From positions 41,882,746 to 41,946,745 of the forward strand of contig JAVGWX010000006.1 in assembly GCA_036924085.1 (NCBI GenBank): a stretch of 64,000 nt of DNA, read 5' to 3'. The stretch comes from Ariolimax columbianus (Eukaryota > Mollusca > Gastropoda > Stylommatophora > Arionidae). The position numbers were made by a program, and so were the translations under genes. The notes beneath the pieces are model-generated. The model searched no databases. It worked only from the letters and a program-made list of their open reading frames with translations, and was not told the origin of the DNA. Positions 1 to 10,559 of this stretch are shown here, piece by piece (the first letter of the stretch is position 1; every line of letters starts with the position of its first letter).

Positions 1-636
1 TGAACATTTTTGTAGAAAAATAGGCGTGTAAAATCGTGGTTTTTGGCTGCGTATACTAAGTGTTAATACACATACCTATAGCTGTATTTCTCAAAGTTTG
101 TATATTTGAATGTCTGACGCCAGAACTCACAAAAGGAAAGACATATCGCATTGACATTTTCACTGATTGTAGATCAGCACAACATATTTCAAGCTGCTAT
201 ACTGTTCCCTTCATGAGTTATGGGCATATGATTATATACATAGTTTACTGGCAAATTGAAATATGATGACTTTGTGCCAAAATTTGCTAGATCAAATTGT
301 GCGTGTGTGAGAGACACCATATGACCTTTAAATTAGCAGATGTCATAGTACTTGGAATACTTGGATTCCTGGTATTCAAACAGGCATGTTAATGTCTGTT
401 ATCAGGTAGCCGAAGGTTATCGGCTATCTGTTGTAGATATTTTTTACTAGAATAATTTGGGTAGATTTTTAACTAGAATTTTGAATTTTGCCCGGGCAGC
501 AGTCGTTAAGCCTATTCTTTTTGATTTCTAACTGCCGAGGGATTTTTAACATGCTTGACACTGAACACGGGAGTCCGATCTCACTAACCAGAGATCACGG
601 AAATTTTGACCAGAAGATTAATGTTAAAAAAATTTT
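1..636. other. AT-rich sequence with no recognised gene
   Basis: I see no convincing exon or repeat here. I looked on the minus strand for the missing last exon of 4E-BP (a short segment ending in a TOS-like F-E-M-D-I) and did not find it. Confidence 0.5.
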
Positions 637-700
637 GGTCTCCGTTGTAATTCGAACCCGCGACCTCCGATACCCAAGGCGGACACCTTACCGCGAGACC
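637..700 (-). repeat. tRNA-like relic (SINE head or tRNA pseudogene)
   Basis: Read on the minus strand, this 64-nt segment begins ggtctc and ends gagacc, which pair as an acceptor-like stem. It has a gcgg/ccgc D-arm-like hairpin and a B-box-like ggttcgaatta. The anticodon and T stems do not pair well, so a working tRNA is unlikely. It is probably the head of a decayed tRNA-derived SINE. Confidence 0.45.
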
Positions 701-1094
701 ACTGAGATAAATCTTTACTGGCAGCAATGTTTGCACGAATTCCAGATTTAAAAGTATCTAAACAGGCTGTTCACACAAAACTGATGAATATGTTCATCAT
801 ATGTTGTAGACATGCCAGGTTATGGATTTTACATGCGTGTCCACTTTCGGACCAGCGAGGAAGCTTATCTAAAATAATACTGCAATGTAATGACTTGTTT
901 TCTGTACGTGTCTGTTGGGATGTCAAAGAATGGTCAGAAGTATTTCAAAAGATATTCAGAACTGAATCTTCTACTATATGTGGTTCTCACCAAAAATTGA
1001 CCTAGCCAGACCGACAACATTGACGAGGAGTGTTTTGTCAGTACTCAAGTTTGGTGACGAAGACAAAGACAGTAATCTGAAAATGCAAATTCTA

Positions 1095-1430
1095 ATGAAC
1101 AATATATTGTTCACCATACCCAGAGAAAGACTTGCCTCTTGGGCGATTTTTCGACAGCTCATGCGTCGATTTTCCAGGATAAGGTGTTCCACAATCTGGA
1201 TATTCAGACTGTGGTGGATTGAGAGCCACTACGGCCGAGATAATCACTCACGGATGTACGACCTTCTCTAAAGCATTTACACCATTCAAATGTCTTTGGT
1301 GGATGAGTGTCTCATCACCGTATTGTGATTGTAGTCTTCTGCAAATATCAGCAGGTTTCACGCCTTCTTTCACAAGAAACTTCATCACAACATGCTGTTC
1401 CATGCAAGCATTAACAGTGTTGTGTGCCAT
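1095..1430 (-). mobile_element. mariner-family transposase relic (N-terminal part)
   Basis: Two minus-strand frames together resemble the N-terminal helix-turn-helix region of mariner transposases. The first (1430 to about 1248) reads EQHVVMKFLVKEGVKPADI followed by RRLQSQYGDETL. The second (1192 to about 1097) reads LILENRRMSCRKIA followed by a helix ending GMVNNIL. In the family these blocks form one bipartite DNA-binding domain, so the frame change marks a dead copy. The DDE/DDD catalytic half and the terminal inverted repeats were not found. Confidence 0.75.
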
Positions 1431-1936
1431 ATTTACTTATCTGGTCCATGGCAATAGGACAAAATAGCAGGAATAGGACAAAAGTGCTCCTAATGACAGT
1501 AGTTCCAGCATGCTATAACCCATTCAGGTAGAACTAGAACAAAACGTCCCTGTTTGATTTTAACACACCTCGTAGTAACATTAACAGAGATGGAGGAACC
1601 AAGATGTTCAGCCAAGAATTAACAGAAGCAGATTTGCTTAACACTTTCTGGCTCAAGATGAACCCCAGCAAAATTTTTCTTTGAGAGTAAGTTTCATTTT
1701 TGTCTAGGTAAACAAAGAAGTCTTCACAGCTAGGAAAACATGGCATGCAGTTAAGAGCACCATAATAATACTGTTGACATTGACTAAGAAATATCTCAAA
1801 CTGTAAACCAGATGACAGTTATGTAATATATACATACTTTTTGCCATCAGCCACTGAGTACCTACCTATACATCTACTTGGGGAGCAGTGATATTGGTTC
1901 TAGTAAACAGTGATTGATTGGCATCCTGTTATCCTG

Positions 1937-2830
1937 TTAGTCTCGAGAGACAATGAATGAGAGGGGACAGTCAGCTGTTGCCCTCACTTTTGCAGCAAAC
2001 GTTTGTAGTCTGCATCTTGATGCATCCTGTCTTCCCCTGGCTGCAGACCAACACACAAAGCCTGCCTCCAGCCAGGTCTCCCAGTTGCAGGTGTTCACAT
2101 CGAACGCCTTCAGGTCATGCTTGCAAACATCTTTGTAGCAAAGGAAAGGTCTACCTTTTTTACGCTTGCCCGTGGTCAGCTCTCCATAAATGATATCTTT
2201 TGGTACTGGCACACCCCCCACTCTGCACACGTGACCAAGCCACTGCAAGCGGCGATGGTGGAGGATCGTAACTATGCTGGCAATCTTTGCACGGTCCAAC
2301 ACTTCGTTGTCAGTCACTCCATGAAATTACAAATATGGGTCTCTCACATTGCATATGAAAAACATTTAGCCTTTTTTCTAGTGAGGCATACAGTCCACTT
2401 TTTGCTGCCATAGATCAGGGTACTAATCACACATGATCTGTACACAGCAACCTTTGTGGTGATGGTCAGCATGTTGTTATTCCACACTCTCTGTGAGAGC
2501 CTGGCAAGTGCTGATGAGGCCATTCCTTATTGTTTCTGCAGCTCTGCGTCTGGTGGAAGGCTGTCGGTGATGATAGATCCGAAGTAGTTGAAGTGATTCA
2601 CTACCTGCAGATTTTTATTGTTTAAGACAATGTCTGGTGGATCTGCATCCTAAGCCATCACTTTCATCTTTTGTACGCTGATGGTGAGTCCAAATAGATT
2701 ACAGGATTTTGTCAACCTATTAATGAGGATTTGTAATTCGGTTATGGTGCGGGCGACCAGGGCTGCATTGTCTGTGAAGAGCATATCCCGAATGACAGTC
2801 TCCCTCTCTACGTTTTGATCGCAGTCTGGT
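1937..2830 (-). mobile_element. LINE relic: reverse transcriptase palm to C-terminus
   Basis: Read leftwards from 2830, the translation passes through a damaged catalytic block (LFTDNAALVA, where active enzymes have F-A-D-D). It then shows a thumb segment (FGLTISVQKMKVMA), a Y-F-G-S block, ARLSQRVWNNN and YGSKKWT. A 126-residue open frame (2317-1937) holds the typical non-LTR C-terminus: RRLQWLGHVCRV, then PKDIIYGELTTGKRKKGRP and KDVCKHDLKAFDV. Stops and the lost aspartate show it is inactive. The fragments at 23035-23660 and 35500-35700 share its KDVCKHDLKA-type tail. Confidence 0.8.
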
Positions 2831-2923
2831 TAGATTGAATCATCCGACCTAATATGCAAAAGATCCCCTCTAAACAGTACTATATAAACAAAGACCATAG
2901 AGAGAGAAAAATTGTGTTTTTAC

Positions 2924-3106
2924 CATCCTTGTTTTCATCCTTCAGTTTGCTGGGTACACTTTTCTTGTAACTCTTCTTTGCTGCATCAGCGTCTGCATCA
3001 AAGTCTGTGATGCCAGGTATCTTAGCCATGTTGGCTGGAGGGCTCCTGGCTAGGGGAGAGTTGCGTAGCTGCAATAGTCTTGATCTGTCGTACACAATAC
3101 GGGTTC
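2924..3106 (-). CDS. EIF4EBP: 4E-BP (eIF4E-binding protein), exon 2
   Basis: 4E-BPs bind eIF4E and block cap-dependent translation until TOR phosphorylates them. This exon follows a ttttgttcag acceptor and continues exon 1 in phase (one base plus two), giving [19 protein letters not shown]. It carries the canonical eIF4E-binding motif Y-x4-L-hydrophobic (YDRSRLL, about residues 51-57). Two following Ser-Pro sites (NSP, RSP) correspond to human Ser65 and Thr70, with Ser replacing Thr at the second. The sequence then runs through IPGITDFD and a Lys/Asp-rich linker to a donor at 2923 (aaggatg|gtaaaa), ending in phase 1. In the family the last exon encodes a short tail with the TOS motif (F-E-M-D-I-like). 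It was not found to the left and is presumably outside the window. Confidence 0.93.
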
Positions 3107-3288
3107 CTGAACAAAAATTCACAATGTGGAAAATTAAAAGATTGTAACATTTTGTACAAAAATATCTAGTAAAAAATGGTGGAAGAGGAGCCTCGGTCAT
3201 CTTGACGAGTAGTGTTAAGCAGGATTGTCCATAATTGGTGGACAGCGCGATATATAACTTTGGCTATGATCAGATGACATCTAATCTT

Positions 3289-4575
3289 GTCATTACTATT
3301 TCTTCTTCTTCATCATCGTACGCGGTCAGACAGTAACCATTATTTTTTCGAAAAAAGCGGCGGTCATCCTGAGGCTGTCGACACTGCCATATAGCTTGTC
3401 TTGTGTTGCCACTGGTGATGGCCACATCTGCTCTCTCTGATCCTCGTATGTCAGGCAGTTCTGCAGCAGATGCTCAGCGGTCATTTTCCCGGTACCACAC
3501 GGGCATTCGTCGGTACCACCTATCTTCAATTTCTTGAATAGGTGGTACCTTAGTCTATTGTGGCCAGTGCGAAGTCTTAAGACAACGACCTGCTCTCTTC
3601 GGTTCAACTGGTAATAGGCATCGTTTTTGGTGTAGCCGGTATGTTCAGTTTCCCATTTGGTCATGTATCTGGCTTTAATAAGCCGTTTTGACTCTTCGTT
3701 CGTCATACTAGTATCTGTTTGTGGTAGTCTTGCACCTTCTTTTGCCAGTCTGTCTGCCTCCTCGTTGCCTTGGATGTTGCAGTGTGATGGGACCCACTGT
3801 ACCACTACCCTTTTTGGTGCGGACTGCTGGCATAGTTGACAGAGTACTGCTCTTAAGTCATTAAGCTCAGTGTTTTTCTGGCTTTTTAGCGCTGTGACTA
3901 CGGCCAGAGCATCTGTAAGCAGGACTGTATGGCTTTCATTTTCTTTATGTGTCACCATTTCTTCCACTGCCGCCCTCAGTGCCTCTGCCTCCGCTCTGAA
4001 ATTGCTTGTGTACTTACCAGTAGCGAATGACAGTGTTATTTTTCTGCCATTTGGTAGGTTCAGGAATGCTCCTGCCCCTCCATTCTGTGTAGTGTTTGTT
4101 ACAGAACCATCGGTGTATGCATGGGTCCAGTCCATGCTTGGGTAGTTTTTCGATATAAAGCTTAGGGTAGTATCTCTCCTTTCTTTTTCAGTCTGGCAGT
4201 TTTTGTTTCCAATACCTGGTATATTTTCTACCACCTCTGGAAATATATCCTGCCTCCAGGTAGGTTTTCGTACAGTAGTGATGGGCTTTGGTGTTGTTAG
4301 TGCGTTTATGGGATCTTCGTGCATCTTTGCTTTGGCTATTTCTGCAAAGTTTCTCCGCTTTAGTTTCCCATTTCCCAAATTGTTTAGTCTCTGGTGCATT
4401 GGATGGTCAGTCAGTCTTCGGAGTTTCTCTGACTGCAGCTGGGCTCTGCAGTCTCTTCTATCGGTCATGGATTGCAGTTTTGTAATCTTTTCTTCAAGTT
4501 CTACAATTGGCATGACTTCATGCCTCCTGTTATAACTCTCATGGTTTGGTTTTGAAGTTTGCGTCATTACTATTT
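3289..4575 (-). mobile_element. 5'-truncated RNase H LINE with 13-bp target-site duplications
   Basis: The element body is 3302-4562, inside 4E-BP intron 1 and in the same orientation as that gene. Both sides carry the identical 13-mer gtcattactattt (3289-3301 and 4563-4575), a perfect TSD. The 3' end (left side) is a short GAA-type tail. Its sequence closely matches 45234-46440 of the second copy. Clean TSDs and an open reading frame indicate a recent insertion. Family: non-LTR element with RNase H after the reverse transcriptase (I/Nimb-like; clade not certain). Confidence 0.92.
3326..4567 (-). CDS. LINE ORF2 C-terminal part: RNase H and zinc knuckle
   Basis: This 413-codon open frame is the end of a non-LTR polyprotein. 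RNase H residues are visible in order: D in HAYTDGSVT, E in NFRAEAEALRAA, D in LLTDALAVVTAL, and D in NEEADRLAKEGA. A cysteine/histidine cluster (CPCGTGKMTAEHLLQNC) follows. The reverse transcriptase is missing because of 5' truncation. The apparent start codon lies inside the target-site duplication, so it belongs to host DNA and not to the element. Expression is doubtful. Confidence 0.85.
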   Translation of the reverse strand: MTQTSKPNHESYNRRHEVMPIVELEEKITKLQSMTDRRDCRAQLQSEKLRRLTDHPMHQRLNNLGNGKLKRRNFAEIAKAKMHEDPINALTTPKPITTVRKPTWRQDIFPEVVENIPGIGNKNCQTEKERRDTTLSFISKNYPSMDWTHAYTDGSVTNTTQNGGAGAFLNLPNGRKITLSFATGKYTSNFRAEAEALRAAVEEMVTHKENESHTVLLTDALAVVTALKSQKNTELNDLRAVLCQLCQQSAPKRVVVQWVPSHCNIQGNEEADRLAKEGARLPQTDTSMTNEESKRLIKARYMTKWETEHTGYTKNDAYYQLNRREQVVVLRLRTGHNRLRYHLFKKLKIGGTDECPCGTGKMTAEHLLQNCLTYEDQREQMWPSPVATQDKLYGSVDSLRMTAAFFEKIMVTV

Positions 4576-5879
4576 AACCTTTACTGCACCACAATAATTT
4601 TTCATAATTTCATATTTTACGATGGTTGTTCACTTTGAGAACCTGTAATCTTCCAGTTTGTTGGCCAATAAATACGATTTTGTTGTGTGTAAAGACATAA
4701 ATGAATAACGAATTTGGTGCTATTGTTTTTGTTGTGTGTTGTTCATGAGATACAAAAAGGTGTGAAGTTGAAAATTTGTAAAACAAAGCAAAAATATTTT
4801 AACTCGCCCACTAGGCCTAGTCGCTCTTCTATGGAATCCGAACAAAGTAACGATACTGTGTTTATAGTATCAGCACAACTGTTAGTTTCCAATTCAAACG
4901 TAGTTATTACATCTAAACAAACAAAATAAACACATCTACCACATAAAGATCGTTCACAACCTACTTCACCTTTCTAGAAAAAAATTGGCTTGCTCCAATC
5001 CGCGTAATAAGAAAATAAATCGCTCAAAATCCATTTGTAATCTAACGTACAATACTTTAACCGGCAACAAACCTGTGTAGATGGACATGTCGTTGGCCAG
5101 CATTAAAAATTGTCTATCTACAGTCTCCGTGCTTGGTCATTCATGGATACAAAGTGAAGGCAGAGTACGGCTTCCATGGTATGCCTAAGGCGCGGTAAAG
5201 GTTAATGTACAAACATGGACAGTGAATGTACATATATACTCACTTAAAGACATGAAGGGAAGGGTTATTTATTTATTAATCATTATGTTGCTCAAAACCA
5301 AAATAATAAAGATGCCAGGCAGAAAATTCTGGAATACATTCTAGACATGCCATCAGGGAAGAGGCTAATGTAGACCTAATAACTGAGGCAGATGTGAAAT
5401 ATATTTTAACAAGAACACCACTATCCTTGGTTCTATTGTCTTATCTGTTTTGTTATTTTATGTTTTTCTCTGTCATTGATCCTTACATCAATAACTATTT
5501 CTCTAATGTGAGTCTGTCTGTATTTCCAACATTTGCAGGTGAGATTTGATCGGCTGATCAAACCCTGTGTTTATCATGTCAACATCACCAGCTTGTATAT
5601 AATTAAAACATACCTAAATTATTAGTTAAATTGTTTACACATTAGAGAAATAATAGAGACATTTTTTTCTATAGCTCCAAATCGGGAAACAGTTATGGTC
5701 TGTTTGTTACCTGGCTGTTGTTTCCCATGAATTTCCATTGTTGTAGACTTTATAGCGAGCATAAATTTTTTTTTAAAAATAAAGTGACATTCTAATAACG
5801 TAGTCAAAACAATCCAACATTAAGTCTAGGGTGAAAGAGGTCCCGGGTTAAAATTCCGGGAAGAGCCTTAACCCTTTCT
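4576..5879. other. AT-rich 4E-BP intron sequence
   Basis: No recognisable coding exon, RNA gene or repeat family is seen here. Short open frames have no family features. Confidence 0.5.
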
Positions 5880-6660
5880 TTTTCTTTGTTCATCCTCAGG
5901 TCAAGGTTACAAAGGACACCATTGCCTGTAAAGCTGTTATCCCCATACAACTTTTGTCTGATATCTCATTCATAAGGCCAGTATTGTTCTCTCTTTTGCT
6001 GCGTAAGCATGCAATTTTGTAGGATGTGTGCCACGGTCATGGTATGCTCCCCACATAGACACTTGTCATCTGTCCCAATCATCATTTTGTTATAAAAATG
6101 GCCCTTGAGTCTATTGTGCCCAGTTATCAGTCTGAAAATGATGATGACTTGTTCTTCTCTAGTTAAATTAAAGTAGCAGTCTTCTTCAGGGTGTTAATCA
6201 GCCCAGTTTCCTCTGAAGTTGGCTTTATTTATGATCATGGTCTCATTATATGTGATGCTCAGGTCTGTTTATGGGGATGCTCCTCCACACTTAACTAGAT
6301 TGTCTGCAGCGTTAATATTGCGATGTGATGGGATCCACTGTATAGCAACCTTTGATGTTCTGCTGAGGGCTGTGTCAGGGAGAACATACATTGCTAGAGA
6401 TTTTCATCTTTGTGTTGTTTTAGCGCTGCTAATACTGACAAAGCATCAGTCAGGAATACTATGTTTTCTTGGTGGATGTCGTTATCTTGGATTACAAGCT
6501 CAGCTGCGGCCTTCAGTCCTTCTGCAAGGAAGTTTTTGGAGCATGTTCCCGCTGTTAATATCCTGTTTTTCTCTTCTCCGTTCCTTAGTCTGTAATAGAC
6601 CACTCCGCCTCCATTGGATGTGGCTTTGTTAGATGAACCATATGTATATACGTGCATTCA
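5880..6660 (-). mobile_element. Older RNase H LINE relic (different subfamily)
   Basis: Minus-strand fragments show an RNase H start with the first catalytic Asp lost (VYTYGSSNKATSNGGG), then FLAEGLKAAAELVI and VFLTDALSVLAALK. Broken frames follow with IQWIPSHRNI, EEQVIIFRLITGHNRLKG and a CLCGEHTMTVAHILQNC zinc cluster. The domain order matches the younger element at 3302-4562, but sequence divergence is much greater. Multiple stops make it a dead copy. Confidence 0.8.
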
Positions 6661-6664
6661 TATT

Positions 6665-7899
6665 TCTGGCAGTTATGCGCTCCTAAGATATTATTCAGAT
6701 TCACTAGACAAGCACAACATACACGACCCCATAACAAACAGACTACTTTCCCACTGGACAACGCGCAACCGCCACAGAAGAAACGACTGGAACCTGAGTT
6801 GAGACGGTCGCTCAAGGGTGACCACCCCTTGACGAAGAACGGGTCGAACTAAGAACTCAACAACTTCACACCAGTGCAACTTTCATGTGTTTTTATTTTA
6901 TATTTCAAATTATAGTAAAATTATCGCGCAAGAAAAAATGGCTAGTTGTTAGTTGCAACATAACATTGTAGAACTAAATATGTATGAGTCAAAGAGTGAG
7001 TAAAGAGAAAAACAAGAAATGAAAACTTGACTCCCCAAAATTGTATTCCTGGCTAAGTGGTATTTGCATTCAGATGCCATAAGTATTCCGAATGTTTATT
7101 TCTTCTATTTATATCAATTTATGCCTTTGGTAGATTCCCATGCAAAATGTATTTATTAATAATAGAATATCCCAAAGCTCACATACACCACACGAAGAAA
7201 TTTAACGCTAAATGATACTGACTAACCTCTTGTTCTGACTGGTCACTTATCATCACTGACTATAGCTACTGAGCTAGGCACATGGGATTCATCAATTTCA
7301 GGCAAATTAAAATCACTATCTGATTCTTCAGCATGAACTATTTCTCGAACTTGCTCAGTAAACAGCCTTTTAAGTGGCATATTCCTAGATATTATAAACA
7401 AGAAAAGAAGTAAATTTTACAACTTTACATCAACATGTGGTTGGATTTTCTTTTCGTGAACAACTCTTCATTTAACAGATCTGAAGGGAAGAAATAAAGG
7501 GAAATTTTTCTGGTTGAGTTTTGGCAATATTAAAAGATGAATAAAAAAAAAATTATTAGTATGCTCTTTGCAGAACATAGCTTCTTACAACAGCCAACCT
7601 AGTATTTGGTTGTTAGAAGTTTCTTTGGAAGCGTGCAGTATGGATGGTTGCCATTACTTTCTGTATGATCAAAATCATGTGTCTGCCAAATTGGACACGG
7701 CGGGCGAATACGGGAAAAAAACAAACTAAATACATTTTTATCCAGAGACGATATGAACATTCCTCCAAGGGGAAAACATTAAAAAAAGGAACGATCTCAT
7801 CATCTTTCCAGAGTTAAGTGCAAAGTTAAGTAATAAAACAAAATAAACCGTTCATTGAATGTATTAGACTAATGTTTCTCTCAAAAAGATAATCAAAAT
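6665..7899. other. 4E-BP intron sequence; one weak exon candidate
   Basis: Mostly featureless. A 45-codon minus-strand frame at 7243-7380 (MPLKRLFTEQVREIV...) follows a pyrimidine-rich acceptor-like stretch ending ctag. Its phase does not fit 4E-BP. It ends in an acidic D-S-D-rich segment. No family is recognised. Confidence 0.3.
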
Positions 7900-8218
7900 G
7901 GTATGAGGTCAAGACAACAGTGCATGAACTGGCAGCAACCAGTGACTCATAGCTAGCTGCTTGCATCAGGGTCAGTGAACCATAACTGGCCAAGAACCTA
8001 TTCTGTCTCCATTGTGGCCCTGGAAACAGGCTGCACTTGTCACTAAGTCTGGCCACGCACGGAATAGAGATTGCAGACGGAAGGCAAACCTGGTACTAAA
8101 AGAAAGCAAACTGAAATCGGATGTGTCAGGTTGACAGGCGCAACATCAGTCTCACTGTAAACTATGAAACAATGTCACAACTTCCATTTCAGGACTAACG
8201 CCAAAGAAGATGAAAACA
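7900..8218 (+). mobile_element. SINE A' copy
   Basis: It contains, in order, the diverged SINE core (agctgcttgcatcagggtc, then gaaccataactggccaag), the middle block ggaaacaggctgcac, and the 3' block starting tcggatgtgtcagg and ending ctgtaaactatgaaacaatg. It ends near gaagatgaaaac. The same block order occurs at 40680-41385 and 50487-50785. Confidence 0.75.
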
Positions 8219-8295
8219 GTAAATCACATTTAGTGTGAGATGAAGAAACAAATATTGCAACATTATGTTTGTTGCTAATTAATCTGCAATTCTGA

Positions 8296-9220
8296 ATATT
8301 AATTAACTTAATGCCTTTATACTGGTTTAGAACACTCTGCAGTTTCATTTACATCACTTTGCTCTAAAAGTTATGCGCATCCAATTTATTCTTAAATGCA
8401 TTAACTGTCCCTGCCTCCACTACCTCCCGTGGCAATGCATTCCAAGCTTTCACCACACTCTGACAAAAAAAATATTTCCTAATATTTAATCTGGACATCT
8501 CTTTAGTTAATTTGTAGCTATGCCCTCTTGTTCTTGTGGGTGGCAGTATATTTATCCATTCCTCTGATCATCTTATAAACCTGTATTGTCACCACAAATT
8601 CTTCTCTCTTCTAGACACTGTAGGCCAGTTTTTCTGAGTCTTTCCTCATAACTGTAATTATGGAATACCACTATCAGCTTTTTCGCTCTTTTTTGTATTC
8701 TTTACAGCATGTTTATATCCCCTCTGTGATAAGGACTCCACACCTGTACACAGTGAGTAATCCAATCTAGGTCTAACTAATGCTTTATACAGTTTGACCA
8801 TCACTTCCTTACTCCTATGTAAGTCCTATGTTTAATATTTCTTTTTATCATACCTAACATTGCATTTGCCTTTTTCACTGCTACCTGAACTTGCAGTCTT
8901 GCTTATTAAGTTATTTATGCTCACCCTCTACCTTCTTCCCGTTTACCAATTTTCAATCCATTTGGCAACTTCCCCACCTATTCCATGTGATTTTAACTTT
9001 TGAAATAATCTTTGATGAGGTACTCTATCAAAGACAAGACCTTGGAAAAATCTAGATAAATAATGTCTACTGGTTATCTATCATTTTGGTAACATCCTCC
9101 ATAAATTCTAATAGATTTGTTAAGCATGATCTCCCTCTAGTAAACCCATGCTGACTATTTCTGATTACATCAAATTTGTCTAAATACATTACAATGTTTT
9201 CTTTGATTATTGACAATTTA
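8296..9220 (-). mobile_element. CR1/L2-type LINE, 3' half
   Basis: Read on the minus strand it encodes decayed CR1-like reverse transcriptase blocks (a D-R-V-P-H-Q-R-L-F region near 9010). It ends with the family's 3' UTR, running leftwards through the conserved ctaaaccagtataaagg motif to a TTAA-rich tail at about 8300. It matches the copies at 29470-31585 and 38600-40281. Confidence 0.85.
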
Positions 9221-9224
9221 CGGA

Positions 9225-9829
9225 CTATTCACTACTATTCAGTATTCTCGTTAACTCACGGGTCTTTAATTCGCTGGATCTGATCTTTTGCGGTTTTCCC
9301 TCTTTTTTTTGTGTGGGGAGAATATAAAAGGCTAGGAAGTGAGGTCATCGACGTACAAATATAATTGATATATCATTGAAATGCATTTGTTATGGTTATC
9401 TAGCCATTGTATTTATAATGCATGGATGTGCCAAAGCCAAAAAAGATCCAAATTCTGGAATCAATATTTGGCCTTATTTGGCCACAAAGTGACAATTTTC
9501 GTTTTGCCAAATAGTTTTCACAGCTACAAATCGATTATCTGGTACCGCTAGTTTAAAGTTAAAATATCACTGTGCGACATATGGATGCACTGAAATCATC
9601 ATCACAAATAGAACATGCAAGTTAGAATCAAAACAAATCAGTCACATGGTCTTAGAAGTCGGCCATTTTGTATATATGGATACCTGCAAGTCAGTTCTGA
9701 TTAGAAACTCGGTCAAATGTCCTAAACTTTCAGTGCTTTAATGCATTTTCTACTAAAAATTAAATATTTGGGATAAATATATTAGATGAGTTTAAAATAT
9801 GCATGAATGTGCACTAGTGTAGCTTAGAA
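9225..9829. other. 4E-BP intron sequence, nothing recognised
   Basis: AT-rich, with no coding or repeat signature that I can identify. Confidence 0.45.
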
Positions 9830-9837
9830 AAACTTAC

Positions 9838-9973
9838 CTCCAGGTGTCGTAGAAAAAAGGGTCCCTCCAGGCGTTGTGCTGAAGTCTGAAGGCAGTTGAG
9901 AGAAGTCATTCAATACAACACGCCTGATTGCAGGAATGTCCCTTCCTTTAGGAGATTGGTCTTGTTCAGACAT
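9838..9973 (-). CDS. EIF4EBP: 4E-BP (eIF4E-binding protein), exon 1 with start codon
   Basis: The start codon is the complement of 9971-9973. The exon encodes 45 codons plus one base and ends at a consensus donor (cctggag|gtaagt-like, 9837 leftward). Landmarks are RDIPAIRR (residues 11-18), matching the RAIP region used for mTORC1 recognition, and [15 protein letters not shown] (32-46), which holds the two Thr-Pro sites equivalent to human Thr37 and Thr46. Splicing to 3106 completes Gly46 and leads straight into TRIVYDR, the expected family order. Intron 1 is 6.7 kb and full of transposons. The identity rests on near-complete agreement of these motifs with the family. Confidence 0.94.
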
Positions 9974-10130
9974 ACTTGAATAATTCGAAAACTGCACGTG
10001 TACACACTTGTAAACAATCTTTTTTACGAAATTTACTTGAACTCACTTTCACACGACTCCTAACCCGACCATGAACCACAACACAGACAGCGGGCGATAC
10101 GCGTTTCTATGGTTCAACGATACTTAGTAT
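9974..10130 (-). promoter_or_regulatory. 4E-BP 5' leader and probable promoter
   Basis: This lies directly upstream of the 4E-BP start codon. It contains cacgtg (an E-box, 9995-10000) and gtaaaca (10010-10016), a FOXO core site when read with the gene. A seven-codon upstream ORF (10072 down to 10049) lies here if the transcript starts far enough out. The region is also richer in CpG around 10080-10110. The transcription start is not visible; the extent is inferred. Confidence 0.4.
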
Positions 10131-10333
10131 CGATAATTACATAAATAAGTAAGAGAGTTTGCCACACAAGTGGCATATTTGTTGGAAAAGTTAACGTGTT
10201 CGCTTCTCAGTATCGTCAAGCACCAGTCTACCCAGATATAAATGTGTACCTGATATACAGTTAGATGGGGCAATGCTGAGAGTGAGGGAAATGGTCACAC
10301 CCACATCAGAAAATGAGTCCTCACACATCGAAT

Positions 10334-10558
10334 TCTAGAAAGGTCCAGATTGGATAATAGGAAATATTTTTTTTTTACTCAGAGAGTGGTGAATGCTTGG
10401 AATGCATTTCCCCAGGAGGTAGTGGAGGCAGAGACAGTTAATGCAATTAAGAATAGATTTGGTGCACACAGCTTTTAGAGCAAGGTAATGCAAATGTAGC
10501 TGGTTGTATACACTCTGGTGAGTCTTCCAAACCAGTATGAAAACGTTAAGTTAGATAG
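10334..10558 (+). mobile_element. CR1/L2-type LINE, 3' end only
   Basis: It matches the terminal 220 bases of the family: ggtccagattggataatagg, gagtggtgaatgcttgg, gcttttagagcaaggtaatg and a terminal aaaacgttaagttag. Severe 5' truncation is usual for LINE insertions. Confidence 0.85.
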
Positions 10559-10559
10559 T

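Noticed and set aside
3302..4562. Antisense open frames across the RNase H LINE (for example 3870-4145 and 4203-4535, +)
   Set aside because: These are shadows of the real minus-strand RNase H frame.
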